Source: Palsa-513 sp050010595 (GTDB lineage Bacteria; Actinomycetota; Thermoleophilia; Solirubrobacterales; Solirubrobacteraceae). Taken from it: a stretch of DNA of 64,000 nucleotides. The position numbers and the translations under genes were made by a program. Under the pieces are notes generated by a model. It worked only from the letters and a program-made list of their open reading frames with translations, was not told the DNA's origin and did not search any database. Below are positions 1 to 8,120 of this stretch, in pieces (position 1 is the first letter of the stretch; every line of letters starts with the position of its first letter). The stretch lies in the NCBI GenBank assembly GCA_050010595.1, contig JBEKKS010000001.1, positions 324,301 through 388,300 of the forward strand, in the 5' to 3' direction.

Positions 1-152
1 CCTGCAAGCGCGTCGCCTCGGCGCGGACCAAGACGAAGCGCCACTCGTAGAGCGGCCCAAGGAGCGGCCTGCGTCGCGCGGCTGGTGTGAAGTGAGCCGG
101 CAAATCGTTCGCGAGCAGTGAGGACCGGTCTACATGTCAGGGGTAACTTGCC

Positions 153-175
153 TTTTGGCGCTAGCCGCGCCAAAA
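153..175. promoter_or_regulatory. Operator-like perfect inverted repeat upstream of vapB
   Basis: The arms TTTTGGCGC (153-161) and GCGCCAAAA (167-175) are exact reverse complements separated by 5 bases, ending 7 bases before the antitoxin ATG at 183. VapB-family antitoxins usually autoregulate by binding such repeats at their own promoter, so this is the likely VapBC operator. The repeat is seen directly; the binding is inferred. Confidence 0.7.
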
Positions 176-184
176 TGGCGCCAT
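175..184. promoter_or_regulatory. Second palindrome overlapping the vapB start codon
   Basis: ATGGCGCCAT is a perfect 10-base palindrome that shares one base with the preceding inverted repeat and covers the first two bases of the antitoxin start codon. It could be a second half-site set for the antitoxin or part of the ribosome-binding region. It contains no good Shine-Dalgarno match. Confidence 0.45.
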
Positions 185-413
185 GCCGAGCATACAGATC
201 AAGGATGTGCCAGAAGCGACGCATGCGGTCCTGCGTCGCCGCGCCACGCAGGCCCACCAGTCCCTTCAGGAGTACCTGCTCAGCCGACTCGTCGCCGAGG
301 CCAGCAGCCCCACGGTGGAGGAGGTCCTCGATCGAGCGGGCGGCCGCGCAGGCGGGTCGCTGACGTTCTCGGCAGCCACGCAGGCGCTGCACGACGACCG
401 TGCTCGTCGTTGA
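183..413 (+). CDS. vapB: VapB/FitA-like ribbon-helix-helix antitoxin
   Basis: A 76-residue protein that starts MPSIQIKDVPEATH, the N-terminal ribbon plus helix pattern of FitA/VapB-type ribbon-helix-helix antitoxins (IxxxDVPxxxxxxLRRRA). The N-terminal half should bind operator DNA as a dimer and the C-terminal half should wrap the toxin. The stop codon overlaps the following PIN-domain toxin gene by 14 bases, the usual antitoxin-toxin coupling. A perfect inverted repeat lies immediately upstream and probably serves autoregulation. The family call is secure from sequence pattern plus partner; the exact subfamily is not. Confidence 0.85.
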   Translation: MPSIQIKDVPEATHAVLRRRATQAHQSLQEYLLSRLVAEASSPTVEEVLDRAGGRAGGSLTFSAATQALHDDRARR

Positions 414-792
414 CGCAAGCGTCCTCGCGCCTGCCCTCGCCGACGACGGCCCCGACGGTGACCAGGCGCGAGTGCGGCTGCGCGGACAACCGCTAGCCGC
501 CCCCGAGCTGATCGACCTCGAGACAGCGTCCGCCATCCGAAGGCAGCTCAGCGCGGGAGCACTCGACACCCGACGCGCCGCGCTGGCGCTGGGCGACCTC
601 ATCGAGCTGCCGCTGCACCGCGCAGCCCACCGTCCACTGCTCGAGCGGTGCTGGGAGCTCAGGGAGAACCTGACGATCTACGACGCCGCCTACGTCGCAC
701 TGGCGGAGCTGCTCGGTGCCGTGCTGATTACCGCCGATAGAAGGCTCGCGGACGCGCCCGGGCTGCGCTGCGAGCTCGATCTGCTCGGCTGA
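400..792 (+). CDS. vapC: VapC-type PIN-domain ribonuclease toxin
   Basis: A 130-residue protein with the PIN-domain acidic set in the expected order: Asp5 in VVDAS, Glu41 in DLETASA, Asp95 in IYDAAYVALAE and Asp113 in ITADRRLA. VapC toxins are Mg2+-dependent endoribonucleases that inhibit translation by cutting tRNA or rRNA. The GTG start at 400 lies inside the antitoxin gene, so the two are translationally coupled. All four catalytic acids are present, so the toxin looks intact. The RNA target cannot be told from sequence. Confidence 0.9.
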   Translation: MLVVDASVLAPALADDGPDGDQARVRLRGQPLAAPELIDLETASAIRRQLSAGALDTRRAALALGDLIELPLHRAAHRPLLERCWELRENLTIYDAAYVALAELLGAVLITADRRLADAPGLRCELDLLG

Positions 793-950
793 GCGAATCC
801 AGGGAGGGCGACCGCCTGGTTAAGCATGGCACTCTGCGAGGCTTACTGGACCACTCTGACGCTCCCGGCCCGGAGATGGTCGTGTAGTTCGGATCCGCCG
901 CGCCGGAACAGCCGCTCGGGAAACGCCGCTACATTCGCCGGCGAGCGGGG

Positions 951-961
951 TTTAGCGCGTT
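951..961. repeat. 11-base motif TTTAGCGCGTT, copy 1
   Basis: This AT-rich 11-mer occurs again, identically, at 6333-6343 ahead of the sugar transferase gene. Here it lies about 105 bases ahead of the first secreted glycosidase, in the intergenic region following vapC. It may be a shared regulatory element of the polysaccharide locus or chance. Confidence 0.35.
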
Positions 962-1065
962 GTTATGTTTCTCTGGCTCGCGCGACGGGTGGGCTCGCTA
1001 AGCTGCGCCTGCTGCCGTGCGAAGGCGTTCCCCCTGCCTTCCAAATCCAAGCGAAAGGTTTGACC

Positions 1066-2184
1066 GTGTCTTCACGCAACCCCCTCGCGAGCATCGCGCT
1101 GCTCGCGACGACGCTCGTAGTCGCGCTCGCCGCGTTCGGCGCGCTCGGCGCCTCGGCGGCGCCGGCACCCGCTCCCCAGGGGTTTGTCGGGATCACATCG
1201 CAGGACACCTTCAACGGCGGCGAGGCCTATCGCGCGAAGATGTTCAGTGAGATGCAGGCGAGTGGGATCACGCTGATCCGCGTCGAGTTCACCTGGGCGC
1301 AGATCGAGACGGCTCCCGATGTCTTCAACTTCTCCGCCTACGACCAGTTCGTGCTCGACGCCGCGCAGCACGGGATCGAAGTGATGCCGGTCCTCTACGA
1401 GGAGCCGGGCTGGTACACCTCGCGCCCGAAGAAGGTCAAGCCGACGAGCGTCGAGTACCTCAACTACCCGCCGGCCAGCCCTTCAGACATCACGAACTTC
1501 GTTACCGCCCTCGTAAAGCAGTACGGGCCGGGCGGCACGCTCTGGCAGGAGAACCCGACCGTCACGCCCGTGCCGATCCGCGTCTGGCAGGTCTGGGACG
1601 AGCCGAACCTCAACTTCTTCTGGTACCCGCACGCAAGTGCGAAGGCCTACACCGCGCTGCTCGCGGCCGCATCGCAAGCGATCCACGCGGTCGACCCCGG
1701 TGCGGAGGTCGTCAGCGCCGGCATGCCGCAGTCGCTCGACGGGATCAACCTCGACAAGTTCGTGCGCGAGCTCGTCGCCGACGGCGCCGGCAAGTGGATG
1801 AATACGCTCGCGGTGAACGCCTACAGCTCGACCGCGAGCGGCGTTATCGGCATCCTCAAGGGGGTTCGCTCGATCCTCAACGCGGGCGGCGACAGCGGCG
1901 TCGCGCTGCGCGTCAGCGAGATCGGCTGGTCTGACGTCGGCCCGAAGAGCGCGTTCCGCGCAGGTGTCAAGGGGCAGGCGACCCAGATCTCGAGCGTGAT
2001 CAACGACTTCGGTGCCAACCGCAGCTCGCTGAACCTGAAGGGGTTCGTCTACTTCACCTGGCGCGACACGAAGCCGTTCTACAAGGTCAAGGACTTCTGG
2101 GGCCTGCACACAGGGCTCTTGCGCCTCAACGGCACCGCAAAGCCCTCGCTACAGGCGTTCACGAACGCGGTCGCGGGACTGTAG
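1066..2184 (+). CDS. Secreted TIM-barrel glycoside hydrolase (GH39/cellulase-like), copy 1
   Basis: About 372 residues from a GTG at 1066, chosen because AAAGG lies 7 bases upstream and a signal peptide follows directly (hydrophobic run then GASAAPAP). Upstream in-frame sequence to 826 does not look like protein. The barrel has the clan GH-A layout: acid/base Glu179 in VWDEPN and nucleophile Glu285 in VSEIGW. The reaction should be retaining hydrolysis of a glycosidic bond outside the cell. Four related genes follow within 17 kb, all beside polysaccharide genes, so it probably trims or releases the cell's own exopolysaccharide, as PslG does in Pseudomonas. Substrate unknown. Confidence 0.82.
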   Translation: MSSRNPLASIALLATTLVVALAAFGALGASAAPAPAPQGFVGITSQDTFNGGEAYRAKMFSEMQASGITLIRVEFTWAQIETAPDVFNFSAYDQFVLDAAQHGIEVMPVLYEEPGWYTSRPKKVKPTSVEYLNYPPASPSDITNFVTALVKQYGPGGTLWQENPTVTPVPIRVWQVWDEPNLNFFWYPHASAKAYTALLAAASQAIHAVDPGAEVVSAGMPQSLDGINLDKFVRELVADGAGKWMNTLAVNAYSSTASGVIGILKGVRSILNAGGDSGVALRVSEIGWSDVGPKSAFRAGVKGQATQISSVINDFGANRSSLNLKGFVYFTWRDTKPFYKVKDFWGLHTGLLRLNGTAKPSLQAFTNAVAGL

Positions 2185-2240
2185 CGGTTCCAAGTAAGCC
2201 GGTGAGGCGCACGGCGAGCTGATCCGCTTTCCTGGCTCGG

Positions 2241-2768
2241 TCAGTCCTCAAGCGCGGGCCAGTCGATGCGCGCGATCAGCTCGTCGGGCCCAAGGTCGAT
2301 GAGGCTGCTGTGCGTGGCGGCGCGGTACTCGCTGCCGCTGAGCGTGAGCCAATGCACGGCTCGCTGCTGCGGGTCGACGATCAAGACCTCATCGACCGCC
2401 CGGCAGGCGTAAAAAGACAGCTTCTCCCATGTCTCGTCGCCAGGTGAGACGACCTCGAGCACGAGTGCCGCGGTCGCGTAATAAAGGCTCGCAACAGAGC
2501 GCTGGAGCGCACCGTCCGGGACGCGAAAGTCACCAGCATCGCCGAGGTTCGTCTCTGCGAGCGGCCGCAACCCGACCGCACGTGCGAGCGGGCCGAGCAG
2601 CTCCATGACCTGCTGTTGGACGTCGGCATGGCGGCCGTGCGGCGCCGGGTTCATGTGCAACACCCCGGCCCACACCTCGTCGTTATGGTCGGCCCCCCAA
2701 CGCCGACGGCGCTGTAGCAGCGCCTCGAACTCGCCAGGGGGCGGGTCGGACACGACGATCGTGCGCAC
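2241..2768 (-). CDS. Uma2-family (DUF820) putative endonuclease
   Basis: A 175-residue protein from a GTG at 2768. It carries the PD-(D/E)XK-like core of the Uma2 family: DFRVPDGAL, then LVLEVVSPGDETWEKLSFY with the E..S..E..K spacing, then VDEVLIVDP. Members are common in cyanobacteria and actinobacteria and resemble restriction-type nucleases, but their biological role is not settled. It lies alone on the minus strand between a secreted glycosidase and a membrane protein, with no visible partner. The open frame extends further upstream, but that part is low-complexity Arg/Ala sequence antisense to nothing conserved, so I excluded it. Confidence 0.8.
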   Translation of the reverse strand: MRTIVVSDPPPGEFEALLQRRRRWGADHNDEVWAGVLHMNPAPHGRHADVQQQVMELLGPLARAVGLRPLAETNLGDAGDFRVPDGALQRSVASLYYATAALVLEVVSPGDETWEKLSFYACRAVDEVLIVDPQQRAVHWLTLSGSEYRAATHSSLIDLGPDELIARIDWPALED

Positions 2769-2899
2769 GCTGAGACGATACCGACAGCACGGCCGACCTA
2801 GGACACGCAACGCCCCGGCGCCCGGGCGCCCACCTCGCGACCGCCGTGCGGACGACGCGCTGTGCCTGCTCAATGCAGGGGTGCTACCGGTGCCGACCT

Positions 2900-4777
2900 T
2901 CAGCCGCCGCTTGGCAGGCGCAGGATGGCGAGCGTCTGGCTCTCGAACACGGGCTTCGCCTTCGAGCGCGTCGGCGCCTTGATGAACCCGCCCTGCGCGC
3001 GCGGGCAGGCCGGGTCGGTGATCAGGTAGCGCACCCCGAGCTGGTGTGCGAGCTTCTGCCCGCGGGCGTTCCACCAGAGAATGTCGCGCGCCTCCTCGGC
3101 GAGCGGTAGCTCGGCCTTCGGCTGGATGTCCGCGTTCTCCATCGCAGCGAGCGTGCGCGTATGCAACAGCCACGTGGCGACGAAGCTCCAGCAACGGTCG
3201 GTGACGACAACCTCGTTCGGTCGCAGGACTGCCGCGAGCGCGTCGAGGCCGCGCAGCGAGGCGGGCGTGGCGAACGAATAGAACGACTTGACGGTCGGCG
3301 CCTGCTGAAAGGCGCTGACGGTGATCGCCGCGATGCCCGCCAGGCACGCGAGGCCAGTCACGCGCGGCCGCGGCAGCCGCACGACGACCGCCGCGACGAG
3401 CGGTGCCGCCAGCAGCGGCAGGTAGTAGACCATGCGCTCGTAGTAGTTGGGCACGTGCACGATCCAGGCGAAGGCGAGCACGAGCGTGATCAAGAGCAGC
3501 CCGAGCGCCGGCCACAGCTCACGCTCGGCCCGGTGGCGCCAGGCGATCACGATCAGCGCGCCGAGCGTCGCGCCGACGAGCTCGGGTGAGAGGCCCGAGA
3601 TCGCCGGACCGACGATCAACTTTGTCGTCAGGTAGTCCGTGTAGGGCAGCGAGCCGCCGAACGTACGCTCGCGCGCGATCAGGTCGGCGAGCACGCCGGC
3701 ACCGAGGACGAGCGTCAGCAGCGCGACGCCGATCGCGTCGCGCAGCGCACGGCCGCGCTGATGGGCGCTCAGCAGGCAGACGAGCACGACAAGACCCGTC
3801 AGCGCAACGCCCATCAGACCCGACAGGCGATGCGCCGCAAGCAGGCCGAGCAGCGTCGCGGCGAACCCGAGCTTCGCGCGCCAATCGAGCTCCCCGCGCG
3901 CGTAGCTTGCGAGGTAGCAGAACAGCAGCCCGAGGAGCACGAGCGCGGCGAGGTTGGCGACCCCCTCCCAGCCGAGGATGTCCTGGCTTGCCGGGACGAG
4001 CGCCACGAGCGCCGCCGCGAGGATGCCCGCGAAGCGCCCCCAGAACGCGCGCGCAAACGCATAGGCGCTCGTCACCTCGAGCACTGCGAAGACGACGATC
4101 GCGTGGCTCAGCTCGCCCGCCGCCGCGCGCGACATGACAAGCGCCGAGCCGTAGAGCGCCGGCGCACCCGGATCGTCGCGAAACGGAACGCCGAGCAGCC
4201 AGTACGGGTTCTTGATCAGGAGCGTTCCGTGGCGGCTTACCTCGTTGGCGTAGAGGAGGTACTTGGCCCAGTCGTTACCCGGCACGAGCGAGCCGCCGAT
4301 CACCTGGAAGGCGAGCACGAGCCCGAGTGCGACCACGCCGAGCAGCGCGAGCAGCTCGAGCGCATCGGCGCGCGAGGGGCGCGGCAGCGCCGATCGGTGC
4401 GGCGACCAAGCGAGCGTCGCGAGCGCGACGATCGCGATCAGCGCGACGCGGATCGAGACCTGCGTCAACGGGATGCCGGCGCGCGCGAGCGTGACGAGGA
4501 CTGCGATCGAGACCGCCATCCCGAGCGCGGGTGCAGCGGCGAGACTCGCGAGCCGCGAGCCACGCACGCGCTCGGGCAAGAGCGGCGCGAGCGCGAACCC
4601 GGGCGCGAGCAGCGCGAGCCCCGACAGCGCCAGCGAGTGAACACCGATCAGCGCGCAGATCGCCTCGCCGCCGACGAGCGTCGCCGCGAGTACCCACAGC
4701 GGCGGCGGCGAGCGTAGGGTTCCCGCTACGCGTCCCGCTAAATTAATGCCTCTTATGGCGCGCAGAGTCACACTCAT
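2900..4777 (-). CDS. Polytopic membrane protein, GT-C glycosyltransferase-like
   Basis: About 625 residues with roughly a dozen hydrophobic segments followed by a soluble C-terminal region (after LPRPRVTG) that would lie outside the membrane. The layout, and a charged early loop containing GNDWAKYLLYANE, resemble polyprenyl-phosphate-dependent GT-C transferases or polysaccharide membrane proteins, but I see no decisive motif. The C-terminal part contains DRCWSFVATWLLHTRT and a YLITDPACPRA segment. The start is uncertain: ATG 4777 overlaps the divergent small gene at 4746, so the true start may be slightly downstream. The polysaccharide locus context supports a glycan role by inference only. 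Confidence 0.65.
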   Translation of the reverse strand: MSVTLRAIRGINLAGRVAGTLRSPPPLWVLAATLVGGEAICALIGVHSLALSGLALLAPGFALAPLLPERVRGSRLASLAAAPALGMAVSIAVLVTLARAGIPLTQVSIRVALIAIVALATLAWSPHRSALPRPSRADALELLALLGVVALGLVLAFQVIGGSLVPGNDWAKYLLYANEVSRHGTLLIKNPYWLLGVPFRDDPGAPALYGSALVMSRAAAGELSHAIVVFAVLEVTSAYAFARAFWGRFAGILAAALVALVPASQDILGWEGVANLAALVLLGLLFCYLASYARGELDWRAKLGFAATLLGLLAAHRLSGLMGVALTGLVVLVCLLSAHQRGRALRDAIGVALLTLVLGAGVLADLIARERTFGGSLPYTDYLTTKLIVGPAISGLSPELVGATLGALIVIAWRHRAERELWPALGLLLITLVLAFAWIVHVPNYYERMVYYLPLLAAPLVAAVVVRLPRPRVTGLACLAGIAAITVSAFQQAPTVKSFYSFATPASLRGLDALAAVLRPNEVVVTDRCWSFVATWLLHTRTLAAMENADIQPKAELPLAEEARDILWWNARGQKLAHQLGVRYLITDPACPRAQGGFIKAPTRSKAKPVFESQTLAILRLPSGG

Positions 4778-5108
4778 GGCTTGCGTGCTGCTGGCGCTGG
4801 GCGCAGCGCCCGCCACAGCGTCATATTGCGGATTCTATGGCGCGGGTTTGGTGCGCGTGTGCCCGGCCCTGAACCTCGTCCAGCAGCAGCGCTATTTCAG
4901 GCAGCTCGGTACCAAGCCGACGAAAAGTCAGTTGCGCCAAGGCATCTTCCGTAGCGGGCTCGCGCCCTCGAGCTCGACTGCGGCGAGCCGTCGCGCGGGC
5001 CTCGATGCCGGCTCGCTCGGGCTCGCGCCGCTGCTCGTCGTCGGCGCGCTCGCGCTGGGCCTCGCTGCCCTCGCCGCCGCCCGTCGCCCGCGCGCGGTCG
5101 ACCGGTGA
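4746..5108 (+). CDS. Small exported protein with C-terminal membrane anchor
   Basis: A 120-residue protein (or 117 from the ATG at 4755). It has an N-terminal signal peptide ending near ATASYC, a short Cys- and Gln-containing middle (CGFYGAGLVRVCPALN), and a C-terminal hydrophobic segment followed by AARRPRAVDR. The shape is that of a secreted domain tethered by a C-terminal helix with an Arg-rich cytoplasmic tail. Its TGA overlaps the GTG of the next glycosidase gene (GTGA at 5105), so the two are translationally coupled. An AT-rich TAAATT about 12 bases before the ATG at 4755 could be a -10 box. Family not recognised. Confidence 0.6.
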   Translation: MPLMARRVTLMACVLLALGAAPATASYCGFYGAGLVRVCPALNLVQQQRYFRQLGTKPTKSQLRQGIFRSGLAPSSSTAASRRAGLDAGSLGLAPLLVVGALALGLAALAAARRPRAVDR

Positions 5109-6238
5109 CGCGGGCGCGGTTGGCGCTCGCAGCGGCGCTCTGCGCGCTGCTCGTATCCTCGAGCGGATCGGCCGCCGGCGCGCCGGCGCCACGCTACGAC
5201 GTCCCGCACGACTTCCTCGGCATCGTCGATGAGCTCCTGCCGAGCGTCAGCGACTACTGGAAGGTCCAGGACCTCAAGGCGATGCGCCGCGCGGGCGTCG
5301 AGATCTTGCGCCAGGATTTCGACTGGGCGGCGATTGAGCCGCGTCAGGGCACCTACGACTTCGCCGGCACCGACGCGCTGATTAGCGCAGCGGCCAAGGC
5401 CGGGGTCCGTGTGCTCGCGGTGCTCAATGGTCCGAGCCCGGCCTGGGCGGTCACCGACCCGCGCTCCTGCACGCGCGTCTCGCGCTACGGCGAGTGCCCA
5501 CCGCGCTCGATGGCGAGCTTCGCGAGCTTCGCCGCCACCGTAGCGCGCCGCTATGGGCCGGACGGCACGTTCTGGCGCTCGCATCCCGCTCTCCACGCGC
5601 TCCCGATCAACTCCTGGGAGATCTGGAACGAGCCCAACTTCGATCTCTACTGGGACGGACGTCCGAGCGCCGCCGCCTACGCGTCGATGCTGCGCGCGAC
5701 GGCGCCCGCGATTCGCGCCGTCAACGCGCACGCCGAGATCGTCACTGCCGGCGTCGCAAACCCGGGGAACCCCAACGAGGGGATCGCTGAAGAGACCTAC
5801 ATCAAGCAGTTCCTCGCACAGCGCCCGCGCCCGCCGTTCGACACGTTCGCGGTCCACCAGTACGACTACAACGCGACCGAGGTGATCGCCGACGTCAAGG
5901 GCGTCCGCTCGCTGCTGGACGCCGTCGGCCTACGCAGCACGCCGATCTGGCTGACCGAGTTCGGCTGGGCGAGCGCGGGCCAGTCCTCGCCGTTCACTGT
6001 CGGCCCCAAGCGCCAGGCGCAATACGTGCTGGCGACGATCGTCACGCTCGCACGCGAGGCACGCAGCTGGCACATCCGCGGCCTCGTCTACTACGACTGG
6101 CAGGACGAGCGGATCTACGCGGGCGGCGGCGCGAACCCCTGGCAGTTCCACACCGGCCTCGTGACCTTCGGGAACGTCGCCAAGCCCGCACAATCGGCCT
6201 ACTACCAGGCCGCCGGCGTGATCGGCGCGCTTCCCTGA
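5105..6238 (+). CDS. Secreted TIM-barrel glycoside hydrolase (GH39/cellulase-like), copy 2
   Basis: A 377-residue protein with a signal peptide (to about GSAAGAPAP) and a clan GH-A barrel. The acid/base is Glu176 in IWNEPNFDLYW and the nucleophile is Glu285 in WLTEFGWAS. It also has the paralog-specific RRYGPDGTFWRSHP segment before the acid/base strand. It should be a retaining glycosidase acting outside the cell. It starts at a GTG overlapping the stop of the small membrane-anchored protein gene, which suggests the two products are made together. Closest in layout to the gene at 1066. Substrate unknown; the cell's own exopolysaccharide is the favoured guess. Confidence 0.85.
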   Translation: MTRARLALAAALCALLVSSSGSAAGAPAPRYDVPHDFLGIVDELLPSVSDYWKVQDLKAMRRAGVEILRQDFDWAAIEPRQGTYDFAGTDALISAAAKAGVRVLAVLNGPSPAWAVTDPRSCTRVSRYGECPPRSMASFASFAATVARRYGPDGTFWRSHPALHALPINSWEIWNEPNFDLYWDGRPSAAAYASMLRATAPAIRAVNAHAEIVTAGVANPGNPNEGIAEETYIKQFLAQRPRPPFDTFAVHQYDYNATEVIADVKGVRSLLDAVGLRSTPIWLTEFGWASAGQSSPFTVGPKRQAQYVLATIVTLAREARSWHIRGLVYYDWQDERIYAGGGANPWQFHTGLVTFGNVAKPAQSAYYQAAGVIGALP

Positions 6239-6332
6239 CGGCCTTTGCCGGCTGAGTCCCGGGCGCGCGCGCAGTCGGCGACCGTGCCACCATGGATGAG
6301 TCGGCGCGCCAAATGGTGGACGAATGTACCCA

Positions 6333-6343
6333 TTTAGCGCGTT
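6333..6343. repeat. 11-base motif TTTAGCGCGTT, copy 2
   Basis: Identical to 951-961. Here it lies about 54 bases before the sugar transferase ATG at 6397 and is followed, after 15 bases from TTTAGC, by TACCCT. It could therefore include a -35-like element, but the match to consensus is weak. Confidence 0.35.
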
Positions 6344-6396
6344 CGCAAACCGCTACCCTTGCGATTGCTCGCGGGTGGGCCATACAGACGTCCAAC

Positions 6397-7986
6397 ATGA
6401 GCGTCCAAGTCGACAGTCGTCCAGCAGCTCGTGAAAGAAATCAGACCGCTGGACCGTTAGTCCGTCAGATGGCAAACGAGAACACAGAGCACACACTCTT
6501 CTCAATCGCAGCCGAGGCGCAGCCTGTCGCGTTGCCGCGCCACGCGGGCGGACGCCGCGAGGCCTTCCCGCGGTTCGGCGCCGCTCAGCGTCGCGCCGCC
6601 GAGGTCGTCGCCGATCCGGCACTGCCGCTCGAGACCGATGTAGTCCCTGACGTCGCTTCGCGCGAGCGTCTGTACCGCCGCACGCTTGCGCTCGCCGACG
6701 CTGTCGCCGCCGCCGGCGCCGCCGTTCTCGCGATTGCCGTGCTCGGTGGCTTCGGCCTGACGCCGGGCTTCCTGCTGATCGCCCCGGCGATCGTCCTCGT
6801 CGCGAAGACGCAGGGCCTCTATGACCGCGACGAGCTCGTGATTCACAAGTCGACGCTCAGCGAGTTCCCGCGCCTGCTGAACCTGGCCACGCTCTTCGCG
6901 CTGCTGCTGTGGCTGGCGCGTCACTACGTCGTCGTCGGCAATCCGGGCACGGCCTACCTCCTCGCGCTCTGGCTGCTCTTGATCGCGACGCTGACCGCCT
7001 CCCGCGCGAGCGCCCGCACGTTGGCGGCCCGCTTCTCGGCCCCCGAGCGCTGCCTGCTGGTCGGCTCGCCGATCGTCCAACGCCGCCTTGCCGCAAAGCT
7101 CGACGGCCAGCAGCACGCGGAGCTTGCCGGCGCCCTCACCTTCGAGCAGGTCGTGCGCGATCCGCACTGCCTGCGTCGTACCGCCGCACTCGTCGGCGCG
7201 CATCGCGTCGTGCTCGCGCACTCGGAGCACAGCGACGCAGAGGAGACGATGGACGTCGTGCGCTGCGCGATGGCCAGCGGCCTCTCGGTAAGCCTCCTGC
7301 CGAACTCGATCGGCGCTGTCGGCAGCTCGGTCGCCTTCGACGATCTCGGTGGCATGCCGCTGCTCGGCGTGCCGCGTTTCGGTCTGTCGCGCTCCTCGCG
7401 CACGATCAAGCGCAGCTTCGACCTCATCGGGGCCGGTATTTCGCTCATCTTCGCGGCGCCGGTGCTCGCCGTCGCGGCCGTCGCGATCAAGCGGGAGAGC
7501 CCTGGTCCGGTCCTCTTCCGCCAGACGCGCGTCGGCCGCGAGGGCCAGCACTTCACGATGCTCAAGCTGCGCACGATGGTCGACGACGCTGAGCGGATGA
7601 AGGCCGACCTGCTCGAGCGCAATGAGGCGAACGGACTCTTCAAGATCGAGGATGACCCGCGCATCACACGTGTCGGGCGCCTGCTGCGCAAGACGAGCCT
7701 CGACGAGCTCCCCCAGCTCTTCAACGTCCTGCACGGCGACATGAGCCTCGTCGGCCCGCGCCCGCTCGTGCTCGACGAGGACAAGCGGGTGACCGGCTAT
7801 GACCGCCGCCGCCTGCACCTGACGCCCGGCATGACCGGTCGCTGGCAGACGCTCGGCTCGGCCCGCATCCCGCTGTCTGAGATGGTCAAGATCGACTATC
7901 TCTACGTCGCGAACTGGTCACTCTGGGCAGACCTCAAGATCATGCTCGAGACCGTCGCGTTCGTCGTCCGTCGACGCGGCCTGTAG
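6397..7986 (+). CDS. Polyprenyl glycosylphosphotransferase (WbaP/WcaJ-type sugar transferase)
   Basis: About 529 residues. The N-terminal part has several membrane segments and a Rossmann-like region. The C-terminal bacterial sugar transferase domain begins at KRSFDLIGAG and includes SPGPVLFRQTRVGREG, FTMLKLRTM, KTSLDELPQLFNVL and GDMSLVGPRPL. This enzyme moves a sugar-1-phosphate onto undecaprenyl phosphate at the inner membrane face, the committed first step of repeat-unit assembly, so it is the priming enzyme of the locus. The start is uncertain: ATG 6397 and ATG 6469 are both in frame, neither with a strong ribosome-binding site. Confidence 0.92.
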   Translation: MSVQVDSRPAARERNQTAGPLVRQMANENTEHTLFSIAAEAQPVALPRHAGGRREAFPRFGAAQRRAAEVVADPALPLETDVVPDVASRERLYRRTLALADAVAAAGAAVLAIAVLGGFGLTPGFLLIAPAIVLVAKTQGLYDRDELVIHKSTLSEFPRLLNLATLFALLLWLARHYVVVGNPGTAYLLALWLLLIATLTASRASARTLAARFSAPERCLLVGSPIVQRRLAAKLDGQQHAELAGALTFEQVVRDPHCLRRTAALVGAHRVVLAHSEHSDAEETMDVVRCAMASGLSVSLLPNSIGAVGSSVAFDDLGGMPLLGVPRFGLSRSSRTIKRSFDLIGAGISLIFAAPVLAVAAVAIKRESPGPVLFRQTRVGREGQHFTMLKLRTMVDDAERMKADLLERNEANGLFKIEDDPRITRVGRLLRKTSLDELPQLFNVLHGDMSLVGPRPLVLDEDKRVTGYDRRRLHLTPGMTGRWQTLGSARIPLSEMVKIDYLYVANWSLWADLKIMLETVAFVVRRRGL

Positions 7987-8120
7987 TCACCCCGGCGACC
8001 CGATTCTGCCGCCAACCCCGGCCGCCGCGGCGGATCGGCTCGGGGCTCCGCTAGTGTTGGATCACCCTTGGGGATGAAGCGCGTCATCGGCTTCTCAGGC
8101 TCACGCCGCTTGCTGGCGAC

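Noticed and set aside
826..1065. N-terminal extension of the first glycosidase
   Set aside because: The upstream codons do not look like protein and would bury the signal peptide about 80 residues inside; GTG 1066 has a ribosome-binding site and a signal peptide directly after it.
3586..4717. Long plus-strand open frames opposite the GT-C-like membrane protein gene
   Set aside because: Arg/Glu- and Arg/Ala-rich low-complexity translations with no motif, antisense to a gene with clear membrane helices; typical of GC-rich shadow frames.
6502..7818. 438-codon minus-strand frame opposite the sugar transferase
   Set aside because: Composition is Glu/Arg/Asp-rich without hydrophobic core, and the plus strand has unambiguous sugar transferase motifs.
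7987..8060. GC-rich hairpin after the sugar transferase as an intrinsic terminator
   Set aside because: A bulged CCCCGGCCG/CGGCTCGGGG stem can be drawn, but there is no T-tract and equally good stems occur by chance at this GC content.
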